This document shows, piece after piece, positions 9,692 through 18,920 of a stretch of 64,000 nt of DNA. Every line of letters starts with the position of its first letter. Position 1 is the stretch's first letter. The notes beneath the pieces were generated by a model. It worked only from the letters and a program-made list of their open reading frames with translations. It searched no databases and was not told where the DNA came from. Origin of the DNA: Flavobacterium sediminilitoris. Lineage in GTDB: Bacteria; Bacteroidota; Bacteroidia; Flavobacteriales; Flavobacteriaceae. The stretch lies in assembly GCF_023008245.1 (NCBI RefSeq), contig NZ_CP090145.1, positions 1,550,001-1,614,000 on the forward strand, written 5' to 3'. Made by a program: the position numbers and the translations under genes.

Positions 9692-10100
9692 GGTAAAGAT
9701 TTTTAACAAATCAATCCTAAAATGTTATAATTTTAAATTTTATATCATAAAATAATTATAATCTTTCTGATTGAATAATCCTTAATTTAAAAACTTAGAT
9801 GTAGGATTAATATTTGTCTTTGGTTTGATAAAATTATTTTGTGATTAAAAATAACAGAGGTTTTAATTATTAATAATATGTTAATTATTTTACAAAATTA
9901 ATTTTTGTAAAGAAGATATTTTATATTTTTAGGTTAAATTTTATTTATAATATAACATTTTTATTAGTAATATCGTATTTTAATGTAAGATATATTGATG
10001 ATAATTACTATTGTATTTTTTTAAATAGAGCAAATAAACAGACAAAAAATCCAAGTGTCTTTAAATGATTGGATATTAAACAATTTTTAAACCTAGTATT
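9692..10100. other. AT-rich intergenic region upstream of the peptide genes
   Basis: About 400 bp of very AT-rich DNA between divergent genes. I see no reading frame with coding character and no strong hairpin. A near-match to the -7 consensus (TTATTTTG near 9835) was noted but is not convincing. The region presumably carries the promoter of the two small peptide genes. Confidence 0.5.
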
Positions 10101-10286
10101 ATGTTAAAAAGTATCTTAGAATTAAAAGGAACTCAAAAGTTAAGTAAAAAAGAACAAAAAACAATTAGTGGTGGAATTGGACCAATTTATGAAGATAAAC
10201 GTTGTGGAGGAGACGGAAGCTTCATTTTTGTTAATGGAGTAAAAACATGTTGTTATATTCCTTCTCAGAATAATTATATCTGTTAA
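10101..10286 (+). CDS. Double-glycine leader peptide with Cys-rich core (bacteriocin-like), copy 1
   Basis: A 61-residue peptide. Residues 1-25 are a leader of the flavobacterial double-glycine type (LSKKEQKTISGG, cleavage expected after Gly25). The 36-residue core contains four Cys in the pattern C-x14-CC-x9-C, with the shared blocks CGGDGSFI and VNGVKTCCYIP. Leaders of this form are normally removed by peptidase-domain ABC exporters. The second copy 83 bp downstream keeps leader and core. No exporter is nearby. Role (bacteriocin, signal or enzyme substrate) is unknown. Confidence 0.8.
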   Translation: MLKSILELKGTQKLSKKEQKTISGGIGPIYEDKRCGGDGSFIFVNGVKTCCYIPSQNNYIC

Positions 10287-10369
10287 TTTATAGTTATAAG
10301 AATTTTAATAAGAACTAATTTAATTAAAAACCTCTCTATTTAGTAAATGGAGATAAATAAAAATAAACA

Positions 10370-10573
10370 ATGAAAAAATCAATTTTAAAATTAAAAGGAT
10401 CTCAAGAGCTAACTAAAAAAGAACAAAAAAGCATTAATGGAGGTATAAGAATTCCAATTCCTGGAGACCCAATAGAAGAGCCAAAAGCTTGCGGAGGTGA
10501 TGGAAGTTTTATATATGTAAATGGAGTAAAAACATGTTGTTATATTCCTTATAACAACACCTATTTCTGTTAA
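10370..10573 (+). CDS. Double-glycine leader peptide with Cys-rich core (bacteriocin-like), copy 2
   Basis: A 67-residue paralogue of the preceding gene. The leader (LTKKEQKSINGG) ends at Gly25; the 42-residue core has a Pro-rich N-terminal insertion (IPIPGDPIEEP) and then the same block CGGDGSFI, VNGVKTCCYIP and terminal YFC. All four Cys positions match copy 1, while the residues next to the leader differ. This suggests that the C-terminal 28 residues are the constrained part. The gene lies upstream of a LodA/LodB pair but two terminators stand between them. Confidence 0.82.
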   Translation: MKKSILKLKGSQELTKKEQKSINGGIRIPIPGDPIEEPKACGGDGSFIYVNGVKTCCYIPYNNTYFC

Positions 10574-10666
10574 TTAAAAAAATCAGTTTATTAAAAATAA
10601 TTTACTGAAAGCAAACTAAATAAAATGAAAGAATTACTCTTATTGTTGCAATAGGAGTTTTGTTTT

Positions 10667-10697
10667 AAGGCTATCTAATTTAAAAGATAGCCTTTTG
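10667..10697 (+). terminator. Terminator behind the peptide genes
   Basis: A 10-bp perfect stem (AAGGCTATCT with AGATAGCCTT), 8-nt loop and short T run. It ends the transcript of the two leader-peptide genes. Confidence 0.8.
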
Positions 10698-10720
10698 TGT
10701 ATAACTAATTTAAGTAAAGA

Positions 10721-10746
10721 AAACAGGTATAATTACCTGTTTTTTT
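10721..10746 (+). terminator. Second terminator in tandem, or attenuator
   Basis: A 9-bp stem (AAACAGGTA with TACCTGTTT), a 4-nt loop and a run of T residues, only 24 bp after the first terminator. Two strong terminators in a row insulate the oxidase operon from read-through from the peptide genes. Confidence 0.75.
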
Positions 10747-10761
10747 AATTCTCTATTTAGG

Positions 10762-10769
10762 TAATTTTG
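10762..10769 (+). promoter_or_regulatory. Bacteroidota -7 box for the lodA-like gene
   Basis: TAATTTTG matches TAnnTTTG and lies 23 bp before the start codon, directly after the second terminator, so the oxidase operon has its own promoter. Confidence 0.6.
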
Positions 10770-10792
10770 AAAAGAATCAAACAAACAAAAAG

Positions 10793-12688
10793 ATGGAAAA
10801 AGATCAAGTTATTCAAAGTGTAGCAATTTATCCACCACTAGGAATTGCTAGAATTGGAAATTCTTCGGAATATTATTTTGCTTCAGATTTATCAAATACT
10901 ATGGAAACACCAGATGGGGGATTTAAAGATAAAGAAGGGAAAGTTAAAAAGCAAGTTGCTCGGTTTAGAGTATACGGATTTAATGCTGCTGGAGAAGTTG
11001 TTAAAGAAATAGTAGCAAGTGAAGCACAAATAAATTGGAGAGTACATGTTGCCAATGTAAAATCAGCTTGGTATGAGTTCAATAATGCTTTAGATTTAGA
11101 AGGATATGCTATTCCTTCAACATATAGAAATGGAAATGTTAAAGGAGGTGATAGGGATGAATTGGTTATAAATCCAGGAGTCAAAAAGATAAATGGAATA
11201 AGTCAAAAAGATAAACCAGAATATGAGTTAACAGGAGGGAAGTTTTATGGGAAAGAAGTACCACTAGGAAAAATAGAAACAGATGATAAAGGAAGGCTTT
11301 TGTTTTTTGGTGGAGATGGAAACTCTGCTTCTTATGATAATAAACCAGCAACAACCTTTGCAAATAACGTAGGTTGGCATGATGATACTTCTGATGGTAC
11401 AATTAGGGCAACTATTGTTCTCAATGGCAAAACATTTGAAGCAGAACCAGCAATGGTTGCTGTAACTCCTCCAAATTTTGGACCAGGGTTATTTGGAGTT
11501 GTAACCATGTATGATGTAGTGTTGAATTTATTTATTGAAAAATTCAATTATCCAGATCCAACTTCTAATGGAGTAAATTTTTGGGAGCATATTTATCCAG
11601 TTTTAGAACGTATGACAAATACACAATGGGTAAATCATGGATTTTTTATGCTTTTTGGGAAAAACTCTCCTTCTGATTTCACTAATCCAGAGTTATTGAA
11701 TAAGTTGTCTGATCCTTCTGAATCTTCAAAAGAAGAAAGGGAAAGAATCTTTAATTGGTTAAGAAATCCAAATAGTAATGTAGCAGAACCTAAAAAAGTA
11801 CCTCCTTTTTATGGGGATGGTTTTGGAGATTATACAAATATTGCCTTAGATGATTTGCCAATTACAAATACACAATATAAATGGTTTGAAAAATGGGCGA
11901 AAGGAGATTTTAATAATGTCAAAGTAGATAAAATAAAATCTTTTAATGAATTATCTCTGGAAGAACAAATAGAGGCTTTAAATATAGCTCCATTTGAAGA
12001 ATGTTTAGGAGGTCCTTTTCATCCAGGAATTGAATTAACATGGCCAATGCGTAATGCTTTGATGTGGGAAAAACCTTTTAGATTGAAAGTATTGCCTGAA
12101 AATGAGATGCCAAATTTAGATTATGGAAGCTTATTAAGTCCTGCAATTGCTTTGTCTGAAGACGGACCATTGTCGGCAAGTGGACCAGGTTCTTTGACTA
12201 GATGGTTAGGTGTGCCTTGGCAAACAGATGAGGCAAGTTGCCTGTCTGGATATGATACTACAACTTATTTGCCTTTACCATCATTTTGGGCAGCAAGAGT
12301 GCCTAATCAAGTATTAAGTGAAGATAGTTATGGTAGAATGAGTGATACAAAAGTAAATATTGCACAGCGATTGAAACACTTTGATTATCGTCAAGATTGG
12401 TTACGTGAATTTGGTACACAATATTTACCAAAAATAAATAAAATGATTAGTGAATGGCATGATTTAGGAATTATTGCAGAGACAGAATATAAGAATCAAG
12501 AAAGTGATTTTTTACCAAATAGAGTTTGGAAGGAAACAAGAATGGCTTATACTTCAATTGATCCAACAATGGAACAAGTTCGTTATGCGGAAAGAGTAAC
12601 AGTAGATGAAAAAATGTTAAAAACAACATTTGCTGAATCTACTAAAATAGCTAAGAAAAGACCATTTTATGGTAGAAATGAAAGATAA
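10793..12688 (+). CDS. LodA/GoxA-family cysteine tryptophylquinone oxidase
   Basis: A 631-residue protein of the LodA-like family, recognised from the N-terminal block YPPLGIARIGNS, a central GPGLFG region, and the C-terminal block TRWLGVPWQTDEASCLSGY followed by FWAARVPNQV. Characterised members oxidise the epsilon-amino group of lysine or the amino group of glycine and release H2O2, using a cysteine tryptophylquinone cofactor made from the protein's own side chains. Cys483 is the likely cofactor Cys. The Trp partner is either Trp499 or Trp536; I cannot decide by reading. No signal peptide is visible; LodA-type proteins can be exported without one. The substrate is unknown. The next gene encodes the flavoprotein these enzymes need for maturation. 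Confidence 0.87.
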   Translation: MEKDQVIQSVAIYPPLGIARIGNSSEYYFASDLSNTMETPDGGFKDKEGKVKKQVARFRVYGFNAAGEVVKEIVASEAQINWRVHVANVKSAWYEFNNALDLEGYAIPSTYRNGNVKGGDRDELVINPGVKKINGISQKDKPEYELTGGKFYGKEVPLGKIETDDKGRLLFFGGDGNSASYDNKPATTFANNVGWHDDTSDGTIRATIVLNGKTFEAEPAMVAVTPPNFGPGLFGVVTMYDVVLNLFIEKFNYPDPTSNGVNFWEHIYPVLERMTNTQWVNHGFFMLFGKNSPSDFTNPELLNKLSDPSESSKEERERIFNWLRNPNSNVAEPKKVPPFYGDGFGDYTNIALDDLPITNTQYKWFEKWAKGDFNNVKVDKIKSFNELSLEEQIEALNIAPFEECLGGPFHPGIELTWPMRNALMWEKPFRLKVLPENEMPNLDYGSLLSPAIALSEDGPLSASGPGSLTRWLGVPWQTDEASCLSGYDTTTYLPLPSFWAARVPNQVLSEDSYGRMSDTKVNIAQRLKHFDYRQDWLREFGTQYLPKINKMISEWHDLGIIAETEYKNQESDFLPNRVWKETRMAYTSIDPTMEQVRYAERVTVDEKMLKTTFAESTKIAKKRPFYGRNER

Positions 12689-13769
12689 TAACTTTTTTAA
12701 TGTAATTATTATTGGAGGAGGTCCTGCTGGTATTGCAGCAGGATTAACTCTTAATTCTAGGAATATTTCAACTGTTATTGTTGAAGCAAATCAGTTAAGT
12801 AATCAAAAAGTAGGAGAATGTATTCCTCCTAACGCTTATCCATTATTTCAAAAAATGGGTTTAGAATCATTGCTTATAGATGAAAAACATCATTTGTATT
12901 ATGGGAATAAATCTGTTTGGGGAACGTCTATTTTGCATGAAAAATTATTTCTTTTTGATAGGTATAATAAAGGGATTCTTTTAAATAGAACTTATTTCGA
13001 AAAACAATTACAAGACATTTCTAAAAGAAATCAAATAAATTGGTTGGTAGATTATACATTATATACTATTAATAAAGAAAAGAATTTTACAAAAGTAGTC
13101 TTGAAATCGAAAACAGATGAGTTAACTCTTTTTTGTAATTATGTTGTAGATGCAACAGGAAGAAAAGCTTCTGTATGTAGAAAATTAGGAATAGAAAAGA
13201 AAACACTAGATCAGCTTGCATCATTAAGTTTTAAATGTCAAATTAAAACAACTATCCCGTTTTATGTTCATACAGAAAGTTTTGAGAATGGATGGATATA
13301 CGTGTCGCCATCAGAAGGGGATAATGTGATAGTCATGATTTTTACGGATTTAGATTTGATTCCGTCTAAGAATAAAGGAAAAGACTTTATTTTGGATATT
13401 ATGAATAATTCTCAATTAGGTCAAAAAGTATTTAAAACTAGATTAGAGGAAGATAATATTTTTGATATAACAACAAGAATAGCAAATACAACATATTTAG
13501 AAAAACCTTTTGGAGGAAATTGGTTAGCTATAGGAGATGCTGCTTATTCATTTGATCCATTGTCTTCTTATGGTATTACCTCGGCTCTTGCTTCAGGATA
13601 TTATGGCGGACATGCATTGGCAGATATACTCTTGAAAAAAGAAGAAGCATTAGATGTTTATCATTATATTATGAGAGATGCATTTGAAAACTATAAAGTT
13701 CAACTTCATGAACAATATGCTCTTGAGAGCAGATGGGCAAATTCAATTTTTTGGAGTAGAAGAAATTAA
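12669..13769 (+). CDS. LodB-like FAD-dependent maturation protein
   Basis: A 366-residue flavoprotein of the tryptophan-halogenase/geranylgeranyl-reductase-like group. The FAD motif GGGPAGIAAG is near the N terminus, a GECIPPNAYPLFQKMGL block follows, and the second FAD block IGDAAYSFDPLSSYGITSAL is near residue 285. In characterised systems LodB hydroxylates the Trp of LodA as the first step of cofactor formation. The gene overlaps lodA by 20 bp (ATG at 12669) or 11 bp (ATG at 12678). The overlap and family pairing make its role as the dedicated maturase for the upstream oxidase very likely. Confidence 0.87.
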   Translation: MVEMKDNNFFNVIIIGGGPAGIAAGLTLNSRNISTVIVEANQLSNQKVGECIPPNAYPLFQKMGLESLLIDEKHHLYYGNKSVWGTSILHEKLFLFDRYNKGILLNRTYFEKQLQDISKRNQINWLVDYTLYTINKEKNFTKVVLKSKTDELTLFCNYVVDATGRKASVCRKLGIEKKTLDQLASLSFKCQIKTTIPFYVHTESFENGWIYVSPSEGDNVIVMIFTDLDLIPSKNKGKDFILDIMNNSQLGQKVFKTRLEEDNIFDITTRIANTTYLEKPFGGNWLAIGDAAYSFDPLSSYGITSALASGYYGGHALADILLKKEEALDVYHYIMRDAFENYKVQLHEQYALESRWANSIFWSRRN

Positions 13770-13833
13770 TAAAACATTTTTGAGGTTATTATGTTTTGTT
13801 TATACAAAAATTATAGTTGAATTTAATGTATAA

Positions 13834-13863
13834 AAAAAATGAGGTTGTTAAACCTCATTTTTT
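13834..13863. terminator. Bidirectional terminator between lodB-like gene and the protease
   Basis: A 13-bp stem (AAAAAATGAGGTT with AACCTCATTTTTT) and a 4-nt loop, A-rich on one side and T-rich on the other, between two convergent genes. Confidence 0.85.
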
Positions 13864-13874
13864 ATTTATAGTTT

Positions 13875-16025
13875 TTAATCTAATCTTTCAAATTTTCCCT
13901 TTTTGTTTCTAGAGTAAACAACACTTCTGAAATCAAGTTTTTCAATATCGCTTAAAACATTTAAAGCTTCGTCAACATAGATATCTTTTTGAAGTTCTTC
14001 ATGCCAACGCTCTCTTTTCTCCTTTAAAATGTTGTCTTTTTGAGTAGCTTCAATTTCATAAGGAAGTGAATTGAACGTTAGATTGTTTTTATAATCAGCA
14101 AGTGATTTAAACTTTCTAAGTTTATTGTCAATAATCTCCATTTTTATTTCAAATTTTTCTAAGCTAAGTTCAAAATCATTATCATCTTTTCTTTCAAAAA
14201 TCCATTTTGCATTTTCATCAATCAACTTAAATTGTTCGTTATTAGCTATTCTATCATTGCTTTTAGAAATAATAGATTCAAATCCTGAAAAAATAGGTTT
14301 GTATGGAGCAGCGTCAATTTTGTCCCAAGGTAAAGAATTTTTCTCATCTCTTTCTCCCATATCTAAATAAGCAAAACGATCTGGTAAAATAATATCGCTT
14401 AATACACCTTCTCTTTGAGTTGATCCACCATTAATTCTATAGAATTTTTGAGTAGTAGTTTTTAATGCTCCTAAATCTCCATAAGAATTACTTCTTACGA
14501 ACTGATTTAAATCAATAAGGTTTTGAACTGTTCCCTTTCCATAAGTATGTTTACTACCTATAACAAGACCTCTTTTGTAATCTTGAATTGCTGCTGCGAA
14601 AATTTCAGAAGCAGAAGCAGAAAAATTATCAACCATTACTACAAGCGGGCCAGTCCATTGAACACCAGGATCTTTGTCGGATAAAATATCCTTTTTACTT
14701 CCGGATGATTTTACTTGTACTACCGGACCTTGTTCTATAAATAATCCCGTCATATTTACAACAGTTTCAAGAGAGCCTCCTCCGTTTCCTCTTAAATCCA
14801 TTATAATACCTTCAATGTTTTCTTTTTTAAGTCTCTCAATTTCAAGAGCAACATCTTTGTATGCATCTCTTTCGTCTTTGTTGTCAAAACTAATGTAGAA
14901 TTTTGGAAGGTAAATAATTCCGAATTTTTTACCATCTTTTTCAACTACAGAAGATTTAGCAAATGTTTCCTCTGTTTCTACTTCATCTCTAATGATAGAA
15001 ATTACAGAAATTGTACCATCTACTTTTTTAACGGTTAAACGAACTTCGGTTCCTTTTGCTCCTTTGATCTTTTTTACAACATCATCAAGTCTCATTCCTG
15101 CAATATCAAGAGGATCTTCACTTCCTTGAGCAACTTTTAATATTATATCTCCTGCTTCAAGTTCTTTTCCTCTCCATGCTGGTCCACCAGAAATTAATTC
15201 TGATATTTCAACTACTTCATTTTTCTTTTGAAGTTTTGCACCAATTCCTTCAAATTTTCCGCTCATACTAATGTCAAACTTGTCTTTTTCTTCAGGAGAA
15301 AAATAAAAAGTATGAGGATCAAATTGCTCAACAATTGAGTTTATAAATATTGAATACCAATCATTGCTATCAAGTTCTTTTTCAATAAAATCAAAATAAT
15401 CATTTAATGATTTTAAAGAGCTTTCACGTGCTTCTTTTTCAATTTCTGAAAAACGCTTTTTAGTATAATTAGGATCTTTTTCTTTTTTGTCTTTTTCTAA
15501 TTTTTCTTTATCAACGATAGTTGAAAGAACAGATAATTTTAATTGTCTACGCCATCTATTCTTTAATTCTTTATCATTTTTAGCATAAGGCTGTTTTTCA
15601 TAATCAGTATTGATAACTTCATCAATAGTGAAATCAAAAGGTTTAGATAATATAGATTTATAAATAGATTCCGATTCTTTAATACGTTTTAATAATCGCG
15701 TATTAGTTAAGTAAAAAAACGACAAGTCTTTATTTTTGATCATGTCATCAATTACTTGCTTATATTGATCGAATTCTTTTATATCAGATTCTAAAAAGAA
15801 GCGTTTTGTAGGATCAATTCCATTCAAATACTTATTGTACACTTGTTTTGAGAAGCTGTCATTAATTTCAACAGGGCTATAATGTCCTTTTTCCAAGACA
15901 TAAGTTAGTAGTTCCAAAAGTAATTTGTCTTTCTCTGGATCTTCGGTTTTTTTCGTAGGTATAAAACTCCATAGAACTGCTGATAAGGCAGTTATTAACA
16001 AAATAACCTTATAATTTCTTTTCAT
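13875..16025 (-). CDS. prc: Tail-specific protease Prc/CtpA (S41 family)
   Basis: A periplasmic serine protease that trims or degrades envelope proteins from the C terminus. I chose the ATG at 16025 because the protein then starts with MKRNYKVILLITALSAVL, a normal signal peptide; the frame also allows starts at 16046 and 16061. Order of parts: an N-terminal helical domain, a PDZ domain (ISGGPAWRGKELEAGDIILKV), the S41 catalytic domain with the Ser in DNFSASASE and the Lys in HTYGKGT about 25 residues later, and a C-terminal helical DUF3340-type domain. This is the long Prc form. It is a single gene between terminator and divergent surE. Confidence 0.92.
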   Translation of the reverse strand: MKRNYKVILLITALSAVLWSFIPTKKTEDPEKDKLLLELLTYVLEKGHYSPVEINDSFSKQVYNKYLNGIDPTKRFFLESDIKEFDQYKQVIDDMIKNKDLSFFYLTNTRLLKRIKESESIYKSILSKPFDFTIDEVINTDYEKQPYAKNDKELKNRWRRQLKLSVLSTIVDKEKLEKDKKEKDPNYTKKRFSEIEKEARESSLKSLNDYFDFIEKELDSNDWYSIFINSIVEQFDPHTFYFSPEEKDKFDISMSGKFEGIGAKLQKKNEVVEISELISGGPAWRGKELEAGDIILKVAQGSEDPLDIAGMRLDDVVKKIKGAKGTEVRLTVKKVDGTISVISIIRDEVETEETFAKSSVVEKDGKKFGIIYLPKFYISFDNKDERDAYKDVALEIERLKKENIEGIIMDLRGNGGGSLETVVNMTGLFIEQGPVVQVKSSGSKKDILSDKDPGVQWTGPLVVMVDNFSASASEIFAAAIQDYKRGLVIGSKHTYGKGTVQNLIDLNQFVRSNSYGDLGALKTTTQKFYRINGGSTQREGVLSDIILPDRFAYLDMGERDEKNSLPWDKIDAAPYKPIFSGFESIISKSNDRIANNEQFKLIDENAKWIFERKDDNDFELSLEKFEIKMEIIDNKLRKFKSLADYKNNLTFNSLPYEIEATQKDNILKEKRERWHEELQKDIYVDEALNVLSDIEKLDFRSVVYSRNKKGKFERLD

Positions 16026-16191
16026 AAAATTAACAATTTGGGTCATTAAAAAAATTTTCAACTAAATTACATAAAAAATCATGCCATATCTCGCAATTTA
16101 CGACAATTTTTTGTTAAAAATTAAAAACTTTATATTTATATTATTGAATTTGGTTTCCATTTAAATTATTTAAATTAGCAGAAAAAAATAA

Positions 16192-16962
16192 ATGAAAAAA
16201 CCACTTATACTTGTAACTAATGACGATAGTATAGTAGCACCTGGTATCCGTTTCTTAATTGATGTAATGAAAGAAATTGGAGAGGTAATAGTTGTAGCGC
16301 CTGATAGTCCTCAAAGTGGAATGGGACATGCGATAACAATAAATAATACACTACACATTGATAAAGTAAATTTAGATAAAGAAATTGAACATGAATATAG
16401 TTGTTCTGGAACACCAGTTGACTGTGTTAAAATGGCTGTTCATGAAATTTTAAAAAAGAAACCAGATTTATGTGTTTCTGGAATTAATCATGGATCAAAT
16501 TCTTCTATAAATGTTATTTATTCAGGTACAATGAGTGCTGCTGTTGAGGCAGGTATTGAAGGAATTCCAGCTATTGGTTTTTCACATTTAGACTATAGTT
16601 GGGAGACAAATTTTGAACCGACAAGAGAGTATGTTAAAAAAATAACACAAGAAGTTCTGAAAAATGGGTTACCTGAAGGTGTTGTTTTAAATGTTAATTT
16701 TCCTAAAGCTTCGAAAGGAGTAATAAATGGAATTAAAGTTTGTCGACAAGCAAAAGCAATGTGGGTTGAAGAATTTGATAAAAGAACAAACCCACAAGGA
16801 AAAGAATATTACTGGTTGACAGGGGAATTTGTAAATAAAGATGAAGGAGAAGATACAGATGAATGGGCTTTAGAAAATAATTATGTTTCTGTTGTACCAG
16901 TTCAATTTGATTTAACAGCTCATCAGGTAATAAAAACGCTAAATAATTGGGATTTAAAATGA
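16192..16962 (+). CDS. surE: 5'/3'-nucleotidase SurE
   Basis: A 256-residue member of the SurE family of metal-dependent nucleotidases, which remove phosphate from nucleoside monophosphates. The metal-site motif TNDDS is at the N terminus (Asp8 and Asp9), and SGINHGSNSSINVIYSGTMSAAVEG-like sequence forms the conserved core. It begins a same-strand run that continues through lpxB to comEC. In flavobacteria surE and lpxB commonly stand together. Confidence 0.94.
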   Translation: MKKPLILVTNDDSIVAPGIRFLIDVMKEIGEVIVVAPDSPQSGMGHAITINNTLHIDKVNLDKEIEHEYSCSGTPVDCVKMAVHEILKKKPDLCVSGINHGSNSSINVIYSGTMSAAVEAGIEGIPAIGFSHLDYSWETNFEPTREYVKKITQEVLKNGLPEGVVLNVNFPKASKGVINGIKVCRQAKAMWVEEFDKRTNPQGKEYYWLTGEFVNKDEGEDTDEWALENNYVSVVPVQFDLTAHQVIKTLNNWDLK

Positions 16963-17231
16963 AGAAAAAAGATTTATTCATAGGGTTAATAATTGGTTTA
17001 TTAGGAGCTTTAATAGGAACTTTTATAGCGCTTCAGTTTTTTACAGAACAAGGTTTTGTAGAAGGATTTAAAATAATGAAAAGTGCAGGAATGATAGGAA
17101 AAGTTATAACACTAGGTGCAATACCAAATGTTGTTGTTTTTTTCTTATTATTGAAAAAGAATAAAGATTTGATGGCAAGAGGAATTATCTTGGCAATGTT
17201 TATTATAACAATTACAACATTACTTTTATAA
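16959..17231 (+). CDS. Small membrane protein of unknown function
   Basis: A 90-residue protein with three predicted membrane segments (roughly residues 5-25, 40-62 and 70-88). I chose the ATG at 16959 because it overlaps the surE stop by 4 bp (ATGA) and gives a basic MKKKD start; a start 12 bp upstream is also open. No family is recognised. Its position between surE and lpxB suggests co-transcription only. Confidence 0.75.
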   Translation: MKKKDLFIGLIIGLLGALIGTFIALQFFTEQGFVEGFKIMKSAGMIGKVITLGAIPNVVVFFLLLKKNKDLMARGIILAMFIITITTLLL

Positions 17232-17233
17232 CA

Positions 17234-17764
17234 ATGAAAAATATTATTTTTTTACTTATTATTAATTTTTGCTTTGCAAGCTTAGTTCATTCGCAAAATA
17301 ATGTAAACTCTAAAGACTTTTCAAAAGAAAAGACGATAACAAAAATAATATTAGTTCGTCATGCTGAAAAAGAAAAGGACGGAACTAAAAATCCTGCTTT
17401 ATCAATAGAAGGAGAAGAAAGAGCAAAAAAGTTAGCGTTTATGCTTAATGATTTTTCTATTGACAGATTGTATGCAACACCTTATCTAAGAACGCAAAAA
17501 ACATTAGGAGTAATTTCAGATGAAAAGAAAATAGAAATTACTAATTATGATGCTAGAGATGTTGAATTTGCTAAGAATATAGTAAAGAAAGAACAAGGAA
17601 AAATCATAGTAATAGCAGGACATTCAAATACAATTCCTGCTTTGGTTAATCAATTTATAGGAAGTTACAAATATAAAGAGTTGAGCGAAGAAGAGTATGG
17701 CAAGTTGTGGATTATAACTTTTGTAAATAACGAATTAGTAGATTGTAGCTTATTTAATTATTAG
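17234..17764 (+). CDS. Exported histidine-phosphatase (phosphoglycerate mutase-like) protein
   Basis: A 176-residue protein with an N-terminal signal peptide (to about residue 20). The RHG-family catalytic motif appears as VRHAEKE (Arg42, His43) and the second histidine as AGHSNTIP (His130). These enzymes pass phosphate through the first His. The signal peptide places it in the periplasm or on the surface. The short length resembles SixA-type or bacterial AP-like members; the substrate is not known. It starts 2 bp after the upstream gene. Confidence 0.82.
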   Translation: MKNIIFLLIINFCFASLVHSQNNVNSKDFSKEKTITKIILVRHAEKEKDGTKNPALSIEGEERAKKLAFMLNDFSIDRLYATPYLRTQKTLGVISDEKKIEITNYDARDVEFAKNIVKKEQGKIIVIAGHSNTIPALVNQFIGSYKYKELSEEEYGKLWIITFVNNELVDCSLFNY

Positions 17765-17773
17765 AATTAAAGA

Positions 17774-18889
17774 ATGAAATATTACATAATTGCAGGTGAA
17801 GCATCCGGAGATTTGCACGGTTCTAATCTGATGAAATCTATTTTTAAAGAAGACCCAAATGCCGAAATTCGTTTTTGGGGTGGAGATTTAATGCAAAAAA
17901 CAGGAGGAACATTAGTAAAACACTATCGTGATCTTGCTTTTATGGGATTTATAGAAGTAGTAATGAATTTGCAAACGATTTTGAATAACATCAAAGTATG
18001 TAAAAAAGACATCGAACAATTTCAACCAGATGCTATAATTTTTATCGATTATCCAGGTTTTAATATGAGAATTGCTACTTGGGCAAAGGAGAGAAAAATA
18101 CCAACACACTACTACATTTCACCTCAAATATGGGCTTGGAAAGAAAATAGAATTAAAGCTATAAAACGAGACGTGGATTTTATGTACGTAATTCTTCCGT
18201 TTGAAAAAGACTTTTATGAGAAGAAGCATCATTTTCTGGTGAAATTTGTAGGTCATCCATTAATTGATGCCATACATAATAGAACAGAAGTAAATGAAGT
18301 TAATTTTCGAAAGGAAAATAACTTAGATGATAAACCTATAATTGCACTTTTGCCAGGTAGTAGAAAGCAAGAAATTACAAAAATGCTTTCAGGAATGTTA
18401 TCAATAGTAAAAGATTTTCCAGATTATCAATTTGTCATTGCAGGAGCTCCTAGTCAAGAATATTCTTTCTATCAAACGTTTTTAAAGAATGAGAATGTTC
18501 ATTTTATATCAAACAAAACGTATGATTTATTGAGTGTTTCTCGTGCTGCATTAGTTACTTCTGGAACAGCAACATTAGAAACGGCACTTTTTAAAGTCCC
18601 TGAAGTAGTTTGTTATAAAGGAAGTTGGGTGTCATATCAAATTGCAAAACGTATTATCACTTTGAAATACATTTCTTTAGTTAATTTAATTATGGATAAA
18701 GAAGTTGTTACTGAGCTTATTCAAGATAAATTTAATTCCAAAAACTTAAAGAAAGAATTGAGTAAAATTCTTGATGAAAAAGGCAGAAAGAAAATGATTG
18801 AAGCGTACTCTGTTTTAGAAGAAAAGTTAGGAGGAACAGGCGCTAGTGATAAAACTGCTCAATTAATTGTTTCCTCATTAAAGAAATAA
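17774..18889 (+). CDS. lpxB: Lipid-A-disaccharide synthase
   Basis: A 371-residue GT19 glycosyltransferase. The N-terminal motif IAGEASGDLHGSNLM, the FIDYPGFNMRIA block and the donor-binding motif LLPGSRKQEI are all clear. The enzyme joins UDP-diacylglucosamine with lipid X at the inner face of the cytoplasmic membrane to form the lipid A disaccharide. The gene lies in the surE-lpxB run and starts 9 bp after the phosphatase gene. Confidence 0.95.
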   Translation: MKYYIIAGEASGDLHGSNLMKSIFKEDPNAEIRFWGGDLMQKTGGTLVKHYRDLAFMGFIEVVMNLQTILNNIKVCKKDIEQFQPDAIIFIDYPGFNMRIATWAKERKIPTHYYISPQIWAWKENRIKAIKRDVDFMYVILPFEKDFYEKKHHFLVKFVGHPLIDAIHNRTEVNEVNFRKENNLDDKPIIALLPGSRKQEITKMLSGMLSIVKDFPDYQFVIAGAPSQEYSFYQTFLKNENVHFISNKTYDLLSVSRAALVTSGTATLETALFKVPEVVCYKGSWVSYQIAKRIITLKYISLVNLIMDKEVVTELIQDKFNSKNLKKELSKILDEKGRKKMIEAYSVLEEKLGGTGASDKTAQLIVSSLKK

Positions 18890-18920
18890 TCTTTATTTTA
18901 GCAAAAATACACACTTAGGT

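Noticed and set aside
9692..10100. A riboswitch or small RNA before the peptide genes
   Set aside because: No stable stem or known aptamer pattern is visible in this very AT-rich stretch.
10101..10573. Toxin-antitoxin pair
   Set aside because: Both proteins are paralogous double-glycine leader peptides with Cys-rich cores, not a toxin with a DNA-binding antitoxin.
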